From Bubalus kerabau (lineage: Eukaryota > Chordata > Mammalia > Artiodactyla > Bovidae), in assembly GCF_029407905.1 (NCBI RefSeq), contig NC_073633.1:31138501-31202500 (forward strand): DNA of 64,000 bases, in the 5' to 3' direction. The notes under the pieces are model-generated. The model was not told the DNA's origin. It saw nothing but the letters and a program-made list of their open reading frames with translations, and made no database searches. This document shows positions 43,621 to 56,383 of the stretch, one piece after another. Position 1 is the stretch's first letter. Every line of letters begins with the position of its first letter. The position numbers were made by a program, and so were the translations under genes.

Positions 43621-44626
43621 AAGCACAAATTTCCACCCCTTAGAATTTTGTATTGAGAACATTGATAAACAGAGGTTCTGGCACAATAGCCTACTAGTTG
43701 CCACTGTGTGGATACCACGTAGCCGACCAGTTTAGGAGAAAGTCCTTCATCCACACTTCTACGGACAACCCCTCTAGAGCTGGATTCTCCTGCTTCAGAG
43801 AGGGGCTTTCAAACAGGCCTAACCTGTGAGCATTTCACTGGCGTATCTAGAGCCTGTGAATCTCGAGGCCGCCCCAAGCCGTGGCGATCTGGTGGCCTGT
43901 TGTCTTCACTTAGCGCGCTGCCCCGGGCCTCCTGGCCTGACGGTGTGTGTCTAAAGTGGGAGCATACACCCGGGCACTGGAAAACTAAGGGCTGAGGTAG
44001 TGTAACACACAATTCGGATCGCGCAACTGCGAGACAAGAAGGGCGGGCCTTAGAGCTCCGGCCTGGGCCTCCCTTTTCCTCAATTCCCATGCTCGCCTCC
44101 ATAATCCAGGAGCGTTTGCACAAGCGAGCTGCTTCTCCCTTCCGTTTACACGTCCACAGACTAGCGGAGGTAGAGGCTGTGACGTATAATACATGGCTAA
44201 GCCCAATGTTACTATGAGAATTGACTCTTGGAGAAACTATTTTAAGGTTTTCAAAGAGGTAGCCACAGATTCTTTGAGTCAATAATAAATTTAGTGACAC
44301 GAGTCTCGACCCTAATTTTCCCGCTGAGATATTGAAGTGTTCGAAAACCCACTGAAACATGGAACCTTGTCGGACAGCCTATATTCTCCCAAACGCTTTA
44401 TCGGGACAGCGGACGCTGGGGAGAGGACTTGGTTCTGGACTCCAGACCTGCTCAGAGCGGGTCAAAGTGTTCGATCCTCACCGCCCTTGTGTCCCGCCGC
44501 GGCACGGGCCGCCCCCACGGCTCTTGCTGTGGTCCCGCAAAGCAGGGCGTCATCGGAGCCTGGCAGCACTTGCCGCAGTTTGTAACAGACTGCCACAATC
44601 AGAGTGGCAAAGCAGCCCGTGCCTCC
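43621..44626. other. GC-rich spacer between tRNA-Tyr and the SINE
   Basis: CpG-rich stretches occur around 43850-44110 and 44400-44590. Open frames here have no family features, and no further tRNA cloverleaf was found. Confidence 0.4.
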
Positions 44627-44903
44627 TACTGCTGCTGCTGCTAAGTCGTTTCAGTCGTGTCCGACTCTGTGCGACCCCAGAGACGGCAGCCCACCAGGCT
44701 CCGCCGTCCCTGGGATTCTCCAGGCAAGAACACTGGAGTGGGTTGCCATTTCCCTCTCCAATGAATGAAAGTGAAAAGTGAAAGTGAAGTCGCTCAGTCG
44801 TGTCTGACTCTAGAGACCCCATGGACTGCAGCCTACCAGGCTCCTCCGTCCATGGGATTTTCCAGGCAAAAGTACAGGAGTAGGGTGCCATTGCCTTCTC
44901 CGT
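44627..44903 (-). mobile_element. BovA2 SINE
   Basis: Inverted dimer with a CTGCTGCTGCTGCTAAGTCG head, the only ruminant SINE inside the tRNA block. Confidence 0.95.
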
Positions 44904-45075
44904 GTCCCCTACTACTGGAACCTAAAAGTAAGTGTTCTGCTCGGGTGTTTATTTGGGATATCTGGAAACTGGCGGGAAATCATAATTAGCGGAATTTCCG
45001 CTGGAGTTGAAGTTACGCGAGAGAGGTGGGTAGCTGGTGAAGTAGATTTTAAAAAGAGTGAAAGGATTGCCCAGT

Positions 45076-45148
45076 AGGCCCCAGCGAGATTTGAACTCGC
45101 GACCCCTGGTTTACAAGACCAGTGCTCTAACCCCTGAGCTATAGGGCC
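45076..45148 (-). tRNA. tRNA-Thr (UGU)
   Basis: A 73-nt cloverleaf: acceptor GGCCCTA pairs with TGGGGCC (one G-T pair), discriminator T. Anticodon loop CTTGTAA, anticodon TGT, stem CTGGT/ACCAG. B box GTTCAAATC intact. TTTTT at 45055-45051 (minus) is the likely terminator. Confidence 0.97.
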
Positions 45149-45254
45149 CTGTAGGTGACCAATATCCCTTCCTCTCTAAAACAGCTTTTATGCTGGACCT
45201 TTATTAAGGTGCCTGTGTGTACTGGGCAAAAAAACCTGGACGTCGTTTCAATCT

Positions 45255-47240
45255 GTTGTTGCTCAGCCGCTCAGTCGTGTCCGATTCTTTGCAACCCCAT
45301 GGACTGCAGTAGGCCAGGCTTTCCTGTCCATTATCTCCCTGAGTTCACCCAAACTCATGTCCTTTGAGTCGGTGATGCCATCCAACCATCTCTCCCCTTC
45401 TCCTCCTGCCCTCATTCTGTCCCAGCATCAGGGTCTTTTCCAGTGAATTGGCTCTTTGTATCTGGTGGCCAAAGTATTGGAGCTTCAACTTCAGCATCAG
45501 TCCTTCCAATGAATATTCAGGTTGATTCAGGGTTGACTGATTTGATCTCCTTAGAGTCCAAGGGACTCTCAAGAGTTCGAAAGCATCAATTCTTCAGTGC
45601 TCAGCCTTCCTTATGGTCCAACTCTCACACTCTTGCATGAATACTGGAAAAACCATACTTTGCCTATCTGTTCCTTTGCCAGCAAAGTGATCTCTCTGCT
45701 TTTTAATACGCTGTCTAGGTTTGTCAGAGCTTTTCTTCCAAGGATCAAGAGTCTTTTAATTTCATGGCTGCAGTCACCGTCCATGGTGATTTTGGAGCCC
45801 AAGAAAATAGTCTCTCACTGTTTCCATTGTCTCCCCACTTATTTGCCATGAAGTGATGGGACCAGATGCCATAATCTTAGTTTTCAGAATGTTGAGTTTT
45901 AAGCCAGCTTTTTCACTCTCCTTTTCACCTTCATCAAGTGCTCTTTACTTCTTCTTCACTTTCTGCTATTAGGGTGGTGTCATCTGCATATCTGAGATTG
46001 TTGATATTTCTCCTGGAAATCTTGATTCCAGCTTGTGCTTTAGCCAGTCCAGCATTTCGCGTGATGTACTCTGCATAGAAGTTAAATAAGCAGGGTGACA
46101 ATATACATACTCTTGACATACTCTTTTCCCAATTTGGAACCAGTCCCTTGTTCCATGTATAGTTCTAACTGTTGCTCTTGACCTGCATACAGGTTTCTCA
46201 GGAGGCAGGTAAGATCCCCATCTCTTTTAAGAATTTTCCACAGTTTGTTGTGATCCACACAGTCAAAGGCTTTACGTAGTCAAAGAAGCAGAAATAGATA
46301 TTTTTCTGGAATTCTTTTGTTTTTTCTATGATTCAATGAATGTTGGCAATTTGATCTCTGGTTCCTCTGCCTCTTCTAAATTCAGCTGGTACATCTGGAA
46401 GTTCTCAGTTGAAGCCTAGCTTGAAGGATTTTGAGCATTACCTTACTAGCATGTAAAATGAGTGCAACTGTGCAGTAATTTGAACATTCTTTGGCATTGC
46501 CCTTCTTTGGTACTGGAATGTAAACTGACCTTTTCTTGTCCTGTGGCCACTGCTGACTTCCAAATTTGCTGACATATTGGATACAGCACTTTAACAGCAT
46601 CATATTCTAGGATTTGAAATAGCTCAGCTGAAATTCCATCCCCTCCACTAGCTTTGTTTGTAGTGATGCTTCCTAAAGGCCCTCTTAATTTCCCACTCTG
46701 GAATGTCTGGCTCTAGATGAGTGATCACACCATCGTGGTTATCTGGGTCATGAAGATCTTTTTTGTATAGTTCTTATCTGTATTCTTGCCACTTCTTCTT
46801 AATCTCTTCTGCTTCTGTTAGGTCCACACCACTTCTGTCCTTTATTGTGCCCATCTTTGCATGAAATGTTCTCTTGGTATCTCTTAATTTTCTTGAAGAG
46901 ATCTCTAGTCTTTTCCATTCTATTGTTTCTCTCTATTTCTTTGCATTTTCACCTAGGAAGGCTTTCTTATCTCTCCTTACTATTCTTTGGAAATTTGCAT
47001 TCAGATGGATATATCTTTCCTTTTCACCTTTGCCTTTCACTTCTCTTCTTTTCTCAGCTATATGTAAGGCCTCCTCAGACAGCCATTTTGCCTTTTTGCT
47101 TTTCTTTTTCTTGGGGATGATTTTGATCACCGCCCCCTGTACAATGTTACAAACCTCTGTCCATAGTTCTTCAGGAACTGTGTCTATAAGATCTAATCCC
47201 TTGAATCTATTTGTCACTTCCACTGTATAATCATAAGGGA
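45255..47240 (-). mobile_element. BovB (RTE) LINE, about 2 kb, inactive
   Basis: Inverted copy covering the 3' end, the polymerase motif region (YADDTTLIAE at 45934-46119), fingers region and part of the region linking to the endonuclease (46933-47223, GLDLIDTVPEEL). Several frameshifts break it. The 5' end with the endonuclease is missing. Confidence 0.93.
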
Positions 47241-48651
47241 TTTTATTTAGGTCACTATTGGAACTCTGTAGTCTCTTGCTGGGGACAGCGCAGTATGGGG
47301 TCAGTGACAGGAACTACCACTAGATTAAGAATGCAGAAATGTGCCCAATCCAACATAGTCTAATGTAGTGAAAGTTTTCTACCCTCCACCCTCTGCAGAT
47401 TGTGAAAATCAAGAAAGGAAATTCTACATAGAGGAGATTGTTGACCACAGATCTCTCAGACTAAATTTTAACATCCACATTTGGTTTTCTGTTTGACTTA
47501 GGACATGCACCAAGGGGCAACCGCCTGCCCCAAGGTCATTACATTAGCGATTTCTCCACAGCTCAAGTCTTAGTGCCAGAACAGGCATTCATTAATTCGT
47601 TCATCCCTTTAATTGGATAAATACTGAACTCCAATTCTGTGCTAGGCAAAATGAGACATCTAGATTTGGTCTTTACTTTGAATCCAGTGGCATAGTCTTA
47701 TGGTATAAAAGAATGTTAGCTTTCATGAAAGAGAACAATGAGAAGTAGCTGTGTCAAGTGTGAGAGAGTGAACAGTGCTAAGGTTCACAGACCTGCAGAG
47801 TGAGCCATCACAGAGGCAGGCCTTCAGGAGGGGATGGAACTTGAACTGCACTTTGAGGGCAAGTTAAGACTTACACAAGTTTGGAGACAGACTGATCCTT
47901 GGTGGAGAAAAAAATTATGAGCAAAGTTGGAGAGAAAGACCTTGGCATTTAAAGTGCCAAGGCAGAACACTGGCTGGGGCAGATGCCAGCCCTTGTGGAA
48001 GTGAGGTATTGTAAAATAGGTTAGCAGGAGACTTAGAAAATTCTGGACTGAAGTTATACCCCTTTAAAAATTGAACAGGGAAATTCACAAGGCATGAATA
48101 TGAACATTGGTTTGAAGGGGAGAGAGAGAAACCAAAGTCAAGGGGACACCAGAGACTGGCCATGGTACATATTGTCAAACATAAAATGTAGGAGAATAAT
48201 AGTTATGGGATTGGAAAGAAAGGAATAAATGAGAGAGATACAGGCAAGGGAGAGTCTGCTGAAGCTAGATATGAATGAAGAAATAAGAGACAATAAAGAG
48301 GAAAGAAGGATGATTCTCAACTATCATACTTTGAAGAAGCAAAATGATACTGAAAAAAGAAAATCTAAAGGAGAGATGGGTATCTGGAGAAGGCAGAGGG
48401 GTGAAGAAATGTTAAAATTTAGGCAGGCTGGATTTGAAGTTAGATGGAGGATATAGGAATTTATGACAGCTAGGGTACTCTTGTGTCTAGAGTTCTGTAG
48501 ATTGTTAAGTCAAGGCTAGATCAAATTACAGAGGTCATTCATTGAGTCAGAGCCTGTAAGAATTATGTGCTCTTGAAGGAAGAGAGTACAAAGAGAAAAC
48601 AGCAAACACCTGAAAATAAGCTTTCTGAATAGCCCCGTTTCAGGCCTTTGT
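47241..48651. other. mostly unassigned, with an L2-type tail
   Basis: An ancient-repeat word (ATTAATTCGTTCATCCCTTT, then CAATTCTGTGCTAGGCAAAA) sits at 47585-47690. Purine-rich non-coding sequence follows. No gene recognised. Confidence 0.4.
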
Positions 48652-48930
48652 CCAGAGGAGGTAATGGCACCCCACTCCAGTACTCCTGCCTGGAAAATCC
48701 CATGGACGGAGGAGCCTGGTAGGCTGCAGTCCATGGGGTCTCTGAGGGTCGGACACGACTGAGCGACTTCACTTTCACTTTTCACTTTCCTACATTGGAG
48801 AAGGAAATGGCAACCGACTCCAGTGTTCTTGCCTGGAGAATCCCAGGGACCAGGGAGCCTGGTGGGTTGCCGTCTATGGGGTTGTACAGAGTCAGACACG
48901 ACTGAAGAGACTTAGCAGCAGCAGCAGGCC
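48652..48930 (+). mobile_element. BovA2 SINE
   Basis: Complete dimer with AGCAGCAGCAG tail. Confidence 0.95.
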
Positions 48931-49239
48931 TTTGTCATATGAGTGTGTCCAACATTTTTTTTTTCATTCAACATTTTAAAAACGTTTTCCTTACTTTTTT
49001 GTAATTTCAATATTATTAGTAGGATTGTCCTAGAAAACTTGCTTTCCCACCTGGCAGCTGAGAGTGAGGATGTGACCTAGCTCCACCAATCAGATGCATC
49101 CAGAGAAGATTTCAGTTTAGAGGTGTAAATACTCTTATTTACTCCTCTAATCCAGGAGTTAATAATTCCACAGGGAAATCCCATATATGTCCAGTGATGA
49201 AGATATCATTCTTGGGTTTGGGATTTCTTAAATCTATAG

Positions 49240-49760
49240 ATTATTGCCTTTCTTCCATTCTGGAAAATTCTCATCCATTATCTTTTTAAGTTTTTTTTTT
49301 TTCTCTCTACTTTCTTTCTCCATTCATGAAACGAATTAAATATATATTAGACCTTCACACCCTGTCCTTCATCTCTTAACCTCTCTTTCATATTTATTGT
49401 CTTTTTGTCTCCACACTCATAATCAACTACTGCTGTATTTAACCAGCTGTTAAATCTACCCACTGAGTCAACTATAATTATAAATTGTAATTTTCAATTT
49501 TAGACGTTTTGCTTCTTTTTCAAAACTACTAAGCCAAATTCTGTAATTTCATATTATTTGTGGATATCTTCCAGCTTTTTAAAAATCTCTTTAAACATAG
49601 CAATTATATTGTTTTAATATCTATGATAATCTGTATTATGCTATCTGTTGCTTTAGTTGATTCTTACTCATGTCGAATTGTTTCCTGTGTAACTGTTCAT
49701 CTTTGAATGTATACTGCTCAATATCTTTGCAAAATTATAAGCAGTGAATTTTTGAAGTCA
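49240..49760 (-). mobile_element. L1 LINE fragment, ORF1 region
   Basis: Read on the minus strand it gives the L1 ORF1 text around GTTAAGAGATGAAGGACAGG, GAAGGTCTAATATA and TTCATGAATGGAG. Heavily diverged. Confidence 0.55.
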
Positions 49761-50231
49761 AGATAAAAGTTTCTTCCTGGAACAAAAAAAATTACATGGC
49801 TTTTGTTTCTCATATGTAACTGAACCATTATCAGCCCAAAAGGACTCTAAAAAAAGTTCATAGTCAGACCCAGACATTCCTTGGGCCTCCAAGATGATGT
49901 AAGGCCAAACTGCAAATCAGAGAAAAAGCCTACCTGTAGTCCTAGCTTCACAGTAAAAGTTGAAAGCTCTTCTTTTTATTTTCCCTTTCTAAGCTCAGCT
50001 GATTTCTGCTGAGCTCCACAACAATTACTGTAAGTGAAAGGTTAACTTCTTATTCGTTCTTATCTTGTGGGCATAGCTCTCTGGGGTCCCAACTTAATAT
50101 TTGGAAGAATATCTTAGTAGAATTTCTACTTTTGGTGGGTGCTGAACCTTGACATCTGCCCTTCCTTTTTCTCCCACCCAAAGGTGCTGCCAAAACTATA
50201 ACCCAATATTTTAGTAATTAGCAGATGTCTT
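49761..50231. other. unassigned non-coding sequence
   Basis: Nothing recognised. Confidence 0.35.
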
Positions 50232-50515
50232 TGGAGAAGGCAATGGCACCCCACTCTAGTACTCTTGCCTGGAAAATCCCATGGACAGAGGAGCCTGGTA
50301 GGCTGCAGCCCATGGGGTCGATAGGAGTCGGACACGACTGAGCGACTTCACTTTCACTTTTCCCTTTCATGCATTGGAGAAGGAAATGGCAACCCACTCC
50401 AGTGTTCTTGCCTGGAGAATCCCAGGGACAGGGGAGCCTGGTGGGCTGCTGTCTCTGGGGTCGCGCAGAGTCGGACACGACTGAAGCGACTTAGCAGCAG
50501 CAGCAGCAGCAGCAA
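50232..50515 (+). mobile_element. BovA2 SINE
   Basis: Dimer with a long AGC tail (six repeats), flanked by near-duplicate ATGTCTT words. Confidence 0.95.
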
Positions 50516-50997
50516 ATGTCTTAAGAGCTACAAAGATTAATGCTTTCCTTACCTCTCAGATTTCATCTTTTCCTTAGATTCTGGCCTATTTGTTTCTTGT
50601 TATCATATTAGTACTTTGATGCTTTTACAAAGATTTGGTAAAATCTTATCCAATATTTTTATCATTTTTCCTGAAGAAGGTTGGTCCATTTTAACTAGCC
50701 CACAATAACTAGAAAGGAGATTAGAGTGGTAGGAGCTGTAACGTCAATCATATTCTACCACATGGACTGAGAAGCAGAGAATGCATTACTCTAGAAAGGG
50801 CCTAAGGGAGAGCAAGCACAAAAAAGAGAGCAGTGATAGTAAAAAAGGAAGCCTGTGTACCTTCCAAGTCCCTAGTTATGACTCACTCCAGAGGCCTCAC
50901 TGTATTCCCTCTTAGAATCTATGAGACTTCCCTGAATTTTTACAGCAATTCTCCCTTCTATTTTAGGAAAAATTATTTTCAACTTAAAATAACACTG
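50516..50997. other. unassigned non-coding sequence
   Basis: Nothing recognised. Confidence 0.35.
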
Positions 50998-51262
50998 ATG
51001 GAGAAGGCAATGGCACCCCACTCCAGTACTCTTGCCTGGAAAATCCCATGGACAGAGGAGCCTGGTAGGCTGCAGTCCATGGGGTCGCTAAGAGTTGGTC
51101 ACAACTGAGTGACTTCACTTTCACTTTTCACTTTCATGCACTGGAGAAGGAAATGGCAACCCACTCCAGTGTTCTTGCCTGGAGAATCCCAGGGATGGAA
51201 CCTGGTGGGCTGCCATCTACGGGGTTGCGCAGAGTTGGATACGACTGAAGCGACTTAGTTGG
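50998..51262 (+). mobile_element. BovA2 SINE
   Basis: Dimer flanked by AATAACACTGA on both sides (about 50988 and 51268), a target-site duplication. Confidence 0.95.
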
Positions 51263-51279
51263 AGCAAATAACACTGAAG

Positions 51280-51989
51280 GTATTAATATATGTCTCTACA
51301 TTATAGCTTTTATCTTCTAATATTTGGATCAATATTTATCAAATTGCAGTTATATGTTGGCCACATATACAGATGTCTGCTCCAGTCAGCTTGGTCCACT
51401 TATAATTCCCCAAATATAACTCACACCTTTTCCAGTTGTGATCATTTGTTTATTATTTCTTCAACTAGAATGATTTTCCATTTCTCCATACCTGTCAAAC
51501 ACTACTTATCCTGGAAAGATTATCTCAGTGTTGTAATTCACAGTATCTTTGCTTTTTTACCAAGTAGATTTCATCTCATTTCCCCTCTGAAACCTATGAA
51601 CCTTTTTCATCTTTGCTATTCCTTCTTCTTCACTCTCTCTCTCAGGATTTTGAACAGGACACATGTAATGGAGGTGTTCCCTAGCACCCAGAAGTAAGCA
51701 TCCAGAGTGCCATTACTCATTCAACTACACTCAATCAGTTATGAAATTATCAGACTGTTCTGTCCTTCCCGAATTTCTTCATCTTATATGATATATTGTT
51801 GAAAGAATGCACCCTTTTATTTTTTTAATCTTCCAGAATTACTTCTAAATTCTGTTTTCCTATCTATGTCTATGTCCACCTTTTGGAAATGCTACAAAAG
51901 ATACAAAGAAAGAACTGAATGAGATGGAAAAGAAAAAGGGAAGGAGATTCTATTACACTTAATTATAAAGTGCTTTATCTTGTTTTTAG
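51280..51989. other. unassigned non-coding sequence
   Basis: The open frame 51290-51697 lacks recognisable protein features. Confidence 0.35.
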
Positions 51990-53240
51990 AATTCAGTGTG
52001 TTAGCATACCATCAGCAGTTTTAGTACACTATCAGCAGTATGTGAACCAAGAACTTTCAGATGTACAAGCTGGATTTAGAAAAGGCAGAGGAACCAGAAA
52101 TCAAATTGCTAACATAAGCTGTATCACAGAAAAAGCAGGGGAATCCCCCCCCAAAAAAAACCATGTACTTCTGCTTCATTGACTACTCTAGAGCCTTTGA
52201 CTGTGTGGATCACAACAAAATGTGGAATATTCTTAATGATATGGGAATACCAGACCACCTGATCTGCCTTCTGAGAAACCTGTACGCAAGTCAAGAGGCA
52301 ACTGTTAGAACTGGACATGGAACAACAGACTGGTTCCAAACTGGGAAAGGAGTATGTCAAGGCTGTATATTGTCATCCTGTTTATTTAACTTATATGCAG
52401 AGTACATCAGGAGAAACGCTGGGCTGGAAGAAGCACAAGCTGGAATCAAGATTGCCAGGAGAAATATCAATAACCTCAGATATGCAGATGACACCACCCT
52501 AATGGCAGAAAGCAAAGAGGAAGTAAAAAGCCTCTTGATGAATGTGAAAAAGGAGAGTGAAAAAGCTGGCTTAAAACTCAACATTCAAAAAATGAAGGTC
52601 ATGGCATCTGATCCTATTACTTCATGGCAGATAGATGGGGAAAATGTGGAAACAGTGTCAGATTTCATTTTCTTGGTCTCCAAAATCAATGTGGATGGTG
52701 ACTGCAGCCATGAAATTAAAAGACATTTGCTTGAAAGAAAAGCTATGACAAACTTAGACAGTGTATTAAAAAGCAGAGACATACTTTGCCAACAAAGGTC
52801 TGTACAGCGAAAGCTATGGCTTTTCCAGTAGTCATGTATGGGTGTGAGAGTTGGACCATAAGGAAGGCTGACCACTAAAGAACTGATGCTTTCAAACTGG
52901 TGCTAGAGAAGACTCTTGAGAGTCCTTTGGACTGCAAGGAAATCAAACCAGTCAATCCTAAAGAAATGAACCCTGAATATTCATTGGAAAGGCTGGTGCT
53001 GAAGCTGAAGCTCCAATATTTTGACCACTCATTGGAAAAGACCCTGATGCTGGGAAAGATTAAGAGCAGGAGGAGAAGGGGGCAACAGAGGATGAGATGG
53101 TTGGATGGCAACACTGACTCAATGGGTATGAGTTTGTGCAAACTCAGGAAGATATGAAGGACAGGGAAGCCTGGCATGCTGCAGTTTATTGGGTCACAAA
53201 GAGTCGGACAAGTCTTAGCGACTGAACAACAACAACAAGC
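51990..53240 (+). mobile_element. BovB (RTE) LINE with a 222-codon reverse-transcriptase frame
   Basis: The frame 52163-52831 covers the palm of reverse transcriptase: FIDYSRAFDCVDHNK (first catalytic Asp), CLFNLYAEY, and RYADDTTLMAES (catalytic YADD). A frameshift near a C run at 52146-52152 separates it from the upstream piece (51919-52182), and another ends it. 5'-truncated, inactive; tail AACAACAACAAC. Confidence 0.93.
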
Positions 53241-53244
53241 AGTT

Positions 53245-53964
53245 TTATGCACTGTATTCTCAGGTCCTTGAGGGGAAGGTTGTATGGGTTTCCAAAATAC
53301 CTAACAAAGTGACCAGCACACAGTGGTATTAATAAATACTTGAAATGGAGAGCAAACTACTACACAGATATGTTCAGGGAGTAAAGGATATTATTGCCCC
53401 CAGAAATCTGGAACCCAGTAGATTCTTTTAGTTTCCTCTTCCTGAAATTATTGGTAAAACAAGCACTGGAAATCTCTAAGAGACTTCTAGCTCTTATCTA
53501 ATTTAAATTCCAGGATACTAGTCTGAATTCAGGGGCCAGTTCTCATTTTACAGGGTCACTAAATGGTCTACCTAACACTAACAGAGATGAATGCCCCACC
53601 CACCCAACACACACAGAGTATCCTTACAGAAAAGAGAAGAAGTTACCTAAAAATAAACATATGGTTACCTATTGAGACTGAGAGTATATAAGATAATGTT
53701 TATAACAAAAGACAGGGTGAAATCCATTTAATGTGGCATGTGCATTTAGCCCTGCTGGGGCAGATGTCCTTTGAAAAATGTCTGACCTCTTTTCTCAGGC
53801 TAATTCATAATTTCAGACCCTTTTCAGTGAGAGAAGCCCCACCTAACAGGGCAACCTTTGTTTCCTACACATTTGTTCAGTGGAAAGTATGTCTTCCTGA
53901 GGGTTTGGCATCACACATTAGGACTGTGAAGGAAAGTCAGGCATTTCTCAAAGGAAATTTGCCC
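53245..53964. other. unassigned, with a short ancient-repeat tail
   Basis: An L2/MIR-like word (GTATTAATAAATACTTGAAA) occurs near 53326. No gene recognised. Confidence 0.4.
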
Positions 53965-54207
53965 TACTCTTGCCTGGAAAATCCCATGGATGGAGGGGCC
54001 TGGTGGGCTGCAGTCCATGGGGTCGCTAGGAGTCGGACACGACTGAACGACTTCACTTTATTTTTTCACTTTCATGCATTGGAGAAGGAAATGGCAACCC
54101 ACTCCAGTGTTCTTGCCTGGAGAATCCCAGGGACTGGGGAGCCTGGTGGGCTGCCGTCTATGGGGTCGCACAGAGTCGGATACGACTGAAGCGACTCAGC
54201 AGCAGCA
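53965..54207 (+). mobile_element. BovA2 SINE
   Basis: 5'-shortened dimer ending AGCAGCAGCAGG. Confidence 0.93.
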
Positions 54208-54215
54208 GGGTTGAA

Positions 54216-54347
54216 TACCAGAGAAGGCAATGGCACCCCACTCCAGTACTCTTGCCTGGAACACCCCATGGATGGAGGAGCCTGGTGGGCTGCTGTCTAT
54301 GGGGTCGCACAGAGTCGGACACGACTGAAGTGACTTAGCAGCAGCAG
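54216..54347 (+). mobile_element. second BovA-type SINE inserted directly after the first
   Basis: A single fused monomer (left-monomer head GAGAAGGCAATGGCACCCCA joined to right-monomer end) flanked by GGGTTGAATAC at about 54208 and 54347, so it is a separate insertion with its own target-site duplication. Confidence 0.9.
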
Positions 54348-54379
54348 GGTTGAATACATACGTTAGGAAAACAAGGAAC

Positions 54380-55400
54380 ACTTTCGATCTCATTTTATGG
54401 AGCCAGTATCATGCGGATACCAACAACAGACAAAGACACTACAAGAAAGGAAAATTACAGGCCACTACCAATGCAAAATGCTAGCAAATTGAATTTAACA
54501 GTATATTAAAAGGATCATCACAATGACCAGGTAGGATTTATCTCTGGGATGCAGAGATAATTCAACATGTGTGAATCAATCAATGTGATAAACTATATTA
54601 ACAGAAAAAGAAGAAAGCCACATGACCACCTCTGTGCTATGCTTAGTCGCTCAGTCATGTCTGACTCTTGCAACCCCATAGACTGCAGCCTACCAGGCTC
54701 CTCTGTCCATGGGATTCTCCAGGCAAGAATACTGGAGTGGGTTGCCATTTCCTCCTCCAGTCCAACTCTTTAGGACAGTATAGACTGTAGCCCTCCAGGA
54801 TGCTCTGTTCATGGAATTTTCTAGGCAGTAATTAGAGTGGGTTGCCATTCCCTTCTCCATGACCATCTCTAGATGCAAAAAAAGCATTTGCCAAAATTCA
54901 ACATCCATTCATGATAAAAAAAAAATACTCTTACTAAAATAGGTATAGAAAGGACTTATCTCGACACAACAAAGGTCATATATGAAAATTCCACAGCTAA
55001 CACCATAATTAATGGGGGAAACCTGAAATCTTTCCCTCAGAGATCTGATACGAGGCAAGGATGCCCACTCTCACCACTTCTATTCAACACAGTACAGGAA
55101 GTCCTAGACAGAGCAATTAGACAAGAAAAAGAAATAAAAATCCAAATTGGAAAGAAGTAAAATCATCTCTGTTTAGAGATGACATGGTCATATATGCAAA
55201 AAATCCTAACTACTGAGCAACAACCAAAAAAACCTGTTAGAACTAATAAGTGAACTCAGTATAGTTTCAGGATATAAAGTCAACATGCAAAAATCAGTTG
55301 CATTTCTGTACACAATAACTATGCAAATAGGAAATTAAGAAAACAATCCTATTCACAACAGCAATAACAACAACAAAATACTTAAGAATAAACTAAAGAG
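54380..55400 (+). mobile_element. L1 LINE ORF2 fragment, interrupted by a SINE
   Basis: The L1 reverse-transcriptase region is readable at DNA level (AATTACAGGCCACTACCAAT, GGATTTATCTCTGGGATGCA, CAAGGATGCCCACTCTCACC, TGACATGGTCATATATGCAA). The SINE insertion at 54635-54865 splits it. Frames are broken. Confidence 0.85.
54635..54865 (-). mobile_element. BovA-type SINE with a partly duplicated second half
   Basis: Inverted monomer from CTTAGTCGCTCAGTCATGTC to GTGGGTTGCCATTTCCTCCT, then a second diverged half to GGGTTGCCATTCCCTTCTCC. ATGACCA(T/C)CTC(T) flanks both ends (54622 and 54858), a target-site duplication. Confidence 0.85.
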
Positions 55401-56383
55401 GTGAGAGCTTGAACTTTCTGACCTGTATCGAACTCAAGGACATCACTAGTCAATTTCAAAACAACATTTGATAGCAAGTTCTTGCTACAAGCTTTTAGTT
55501 TCAAAGTGCCCCCCACCCATTTCACAACCGCGTTATCATTTCAAACCCCAATCAATCCTTATGAAATAAGCACCCTTACTTCTTCTAATTCTTGACAAAC
55601 AACTTATGTAACCTCACAGTTTTTTGCCTTTGTAAACTTTCCTCATTTTGTAATCCAGTGGAAAACAATTCAAGTGTTTCCTTGAATTTGTGCCTCCTGG
55701 TCTGCTGTCTTAACAAACCCTCAAAAAAGCATTTTTTTTTTTTTTTGTCTCAATTAGGTCTCTGTTCCTAGAATTGTTGGTTAACAAGGAATAAGAAACA
55801 AAGAAAAGATAAAGAGGGATCTTATTGTAGGATGATACAAATGTTTTAAACTTTGATTATAGTGATGGTTGTACAACTTGATAAATTTACTAAAATAGTC
55901 ATTGAATTGTACACTTAGAAGGATGAATTTAGGTATATAAATTATATCTCAATAAAGTTGTTTTTAAGAAGTATTGATGGGAATAATAGAAAGAAAATAG
56001 CAATCAGGAGACTTAATCTCCTCTATTTCAGAAATTACATTTAACATAAGTGAAACAAATACTGTTGTTAAAATCAAAAATTGCTAGATTTAGTAAAATT
56101 AGATCTAACTCTACGCTGTTTATAGAAAACATATTTTAAATGTAAATACATGTGTTAACAGAAATAATCAATAAACAACAGAAATAGAAAAGAGTTTGAT
56201 CTGTGCCAAACCAAAGACTATAACCCAGGAGACACAGATTCAATAAGCTCTTGAACTGTGTTGCAGTGGCCTACAAATGGGAGAAGCTTACATAGGCAAA
56301 AACTCCAAAGTTATGTGAGTTGTTTGTCAAGGTTTAGGATTGGATCTGGCAAGAAATAAAGGTGTTTGTTAAACAAGGATTGC
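55401..56383. other. unassigned with an L1 3' end
   Basis: An L1 3'UTR tail lies at 55815-55972 (GATTATAGTGATGGTTGTAC, GAATTGTACACTTAGAAGGA, TATCTCAATAAAGTTGTTTT). The remainder is not recognised. Confidence 0.5.

Noticed and set aside
43840..44600. Additional tRNA or protein gene in the CpG-rich stretch
   Set aside because: No cloverleaf with A and B boxes, and no recognisable protein, was found.
51290..51697. 135-codon frame rich in Phe, Ser and Leu
   Set aside because: Low-complexity composition of AT- and pyrimidine-rich DNA, no domain, no splice context.
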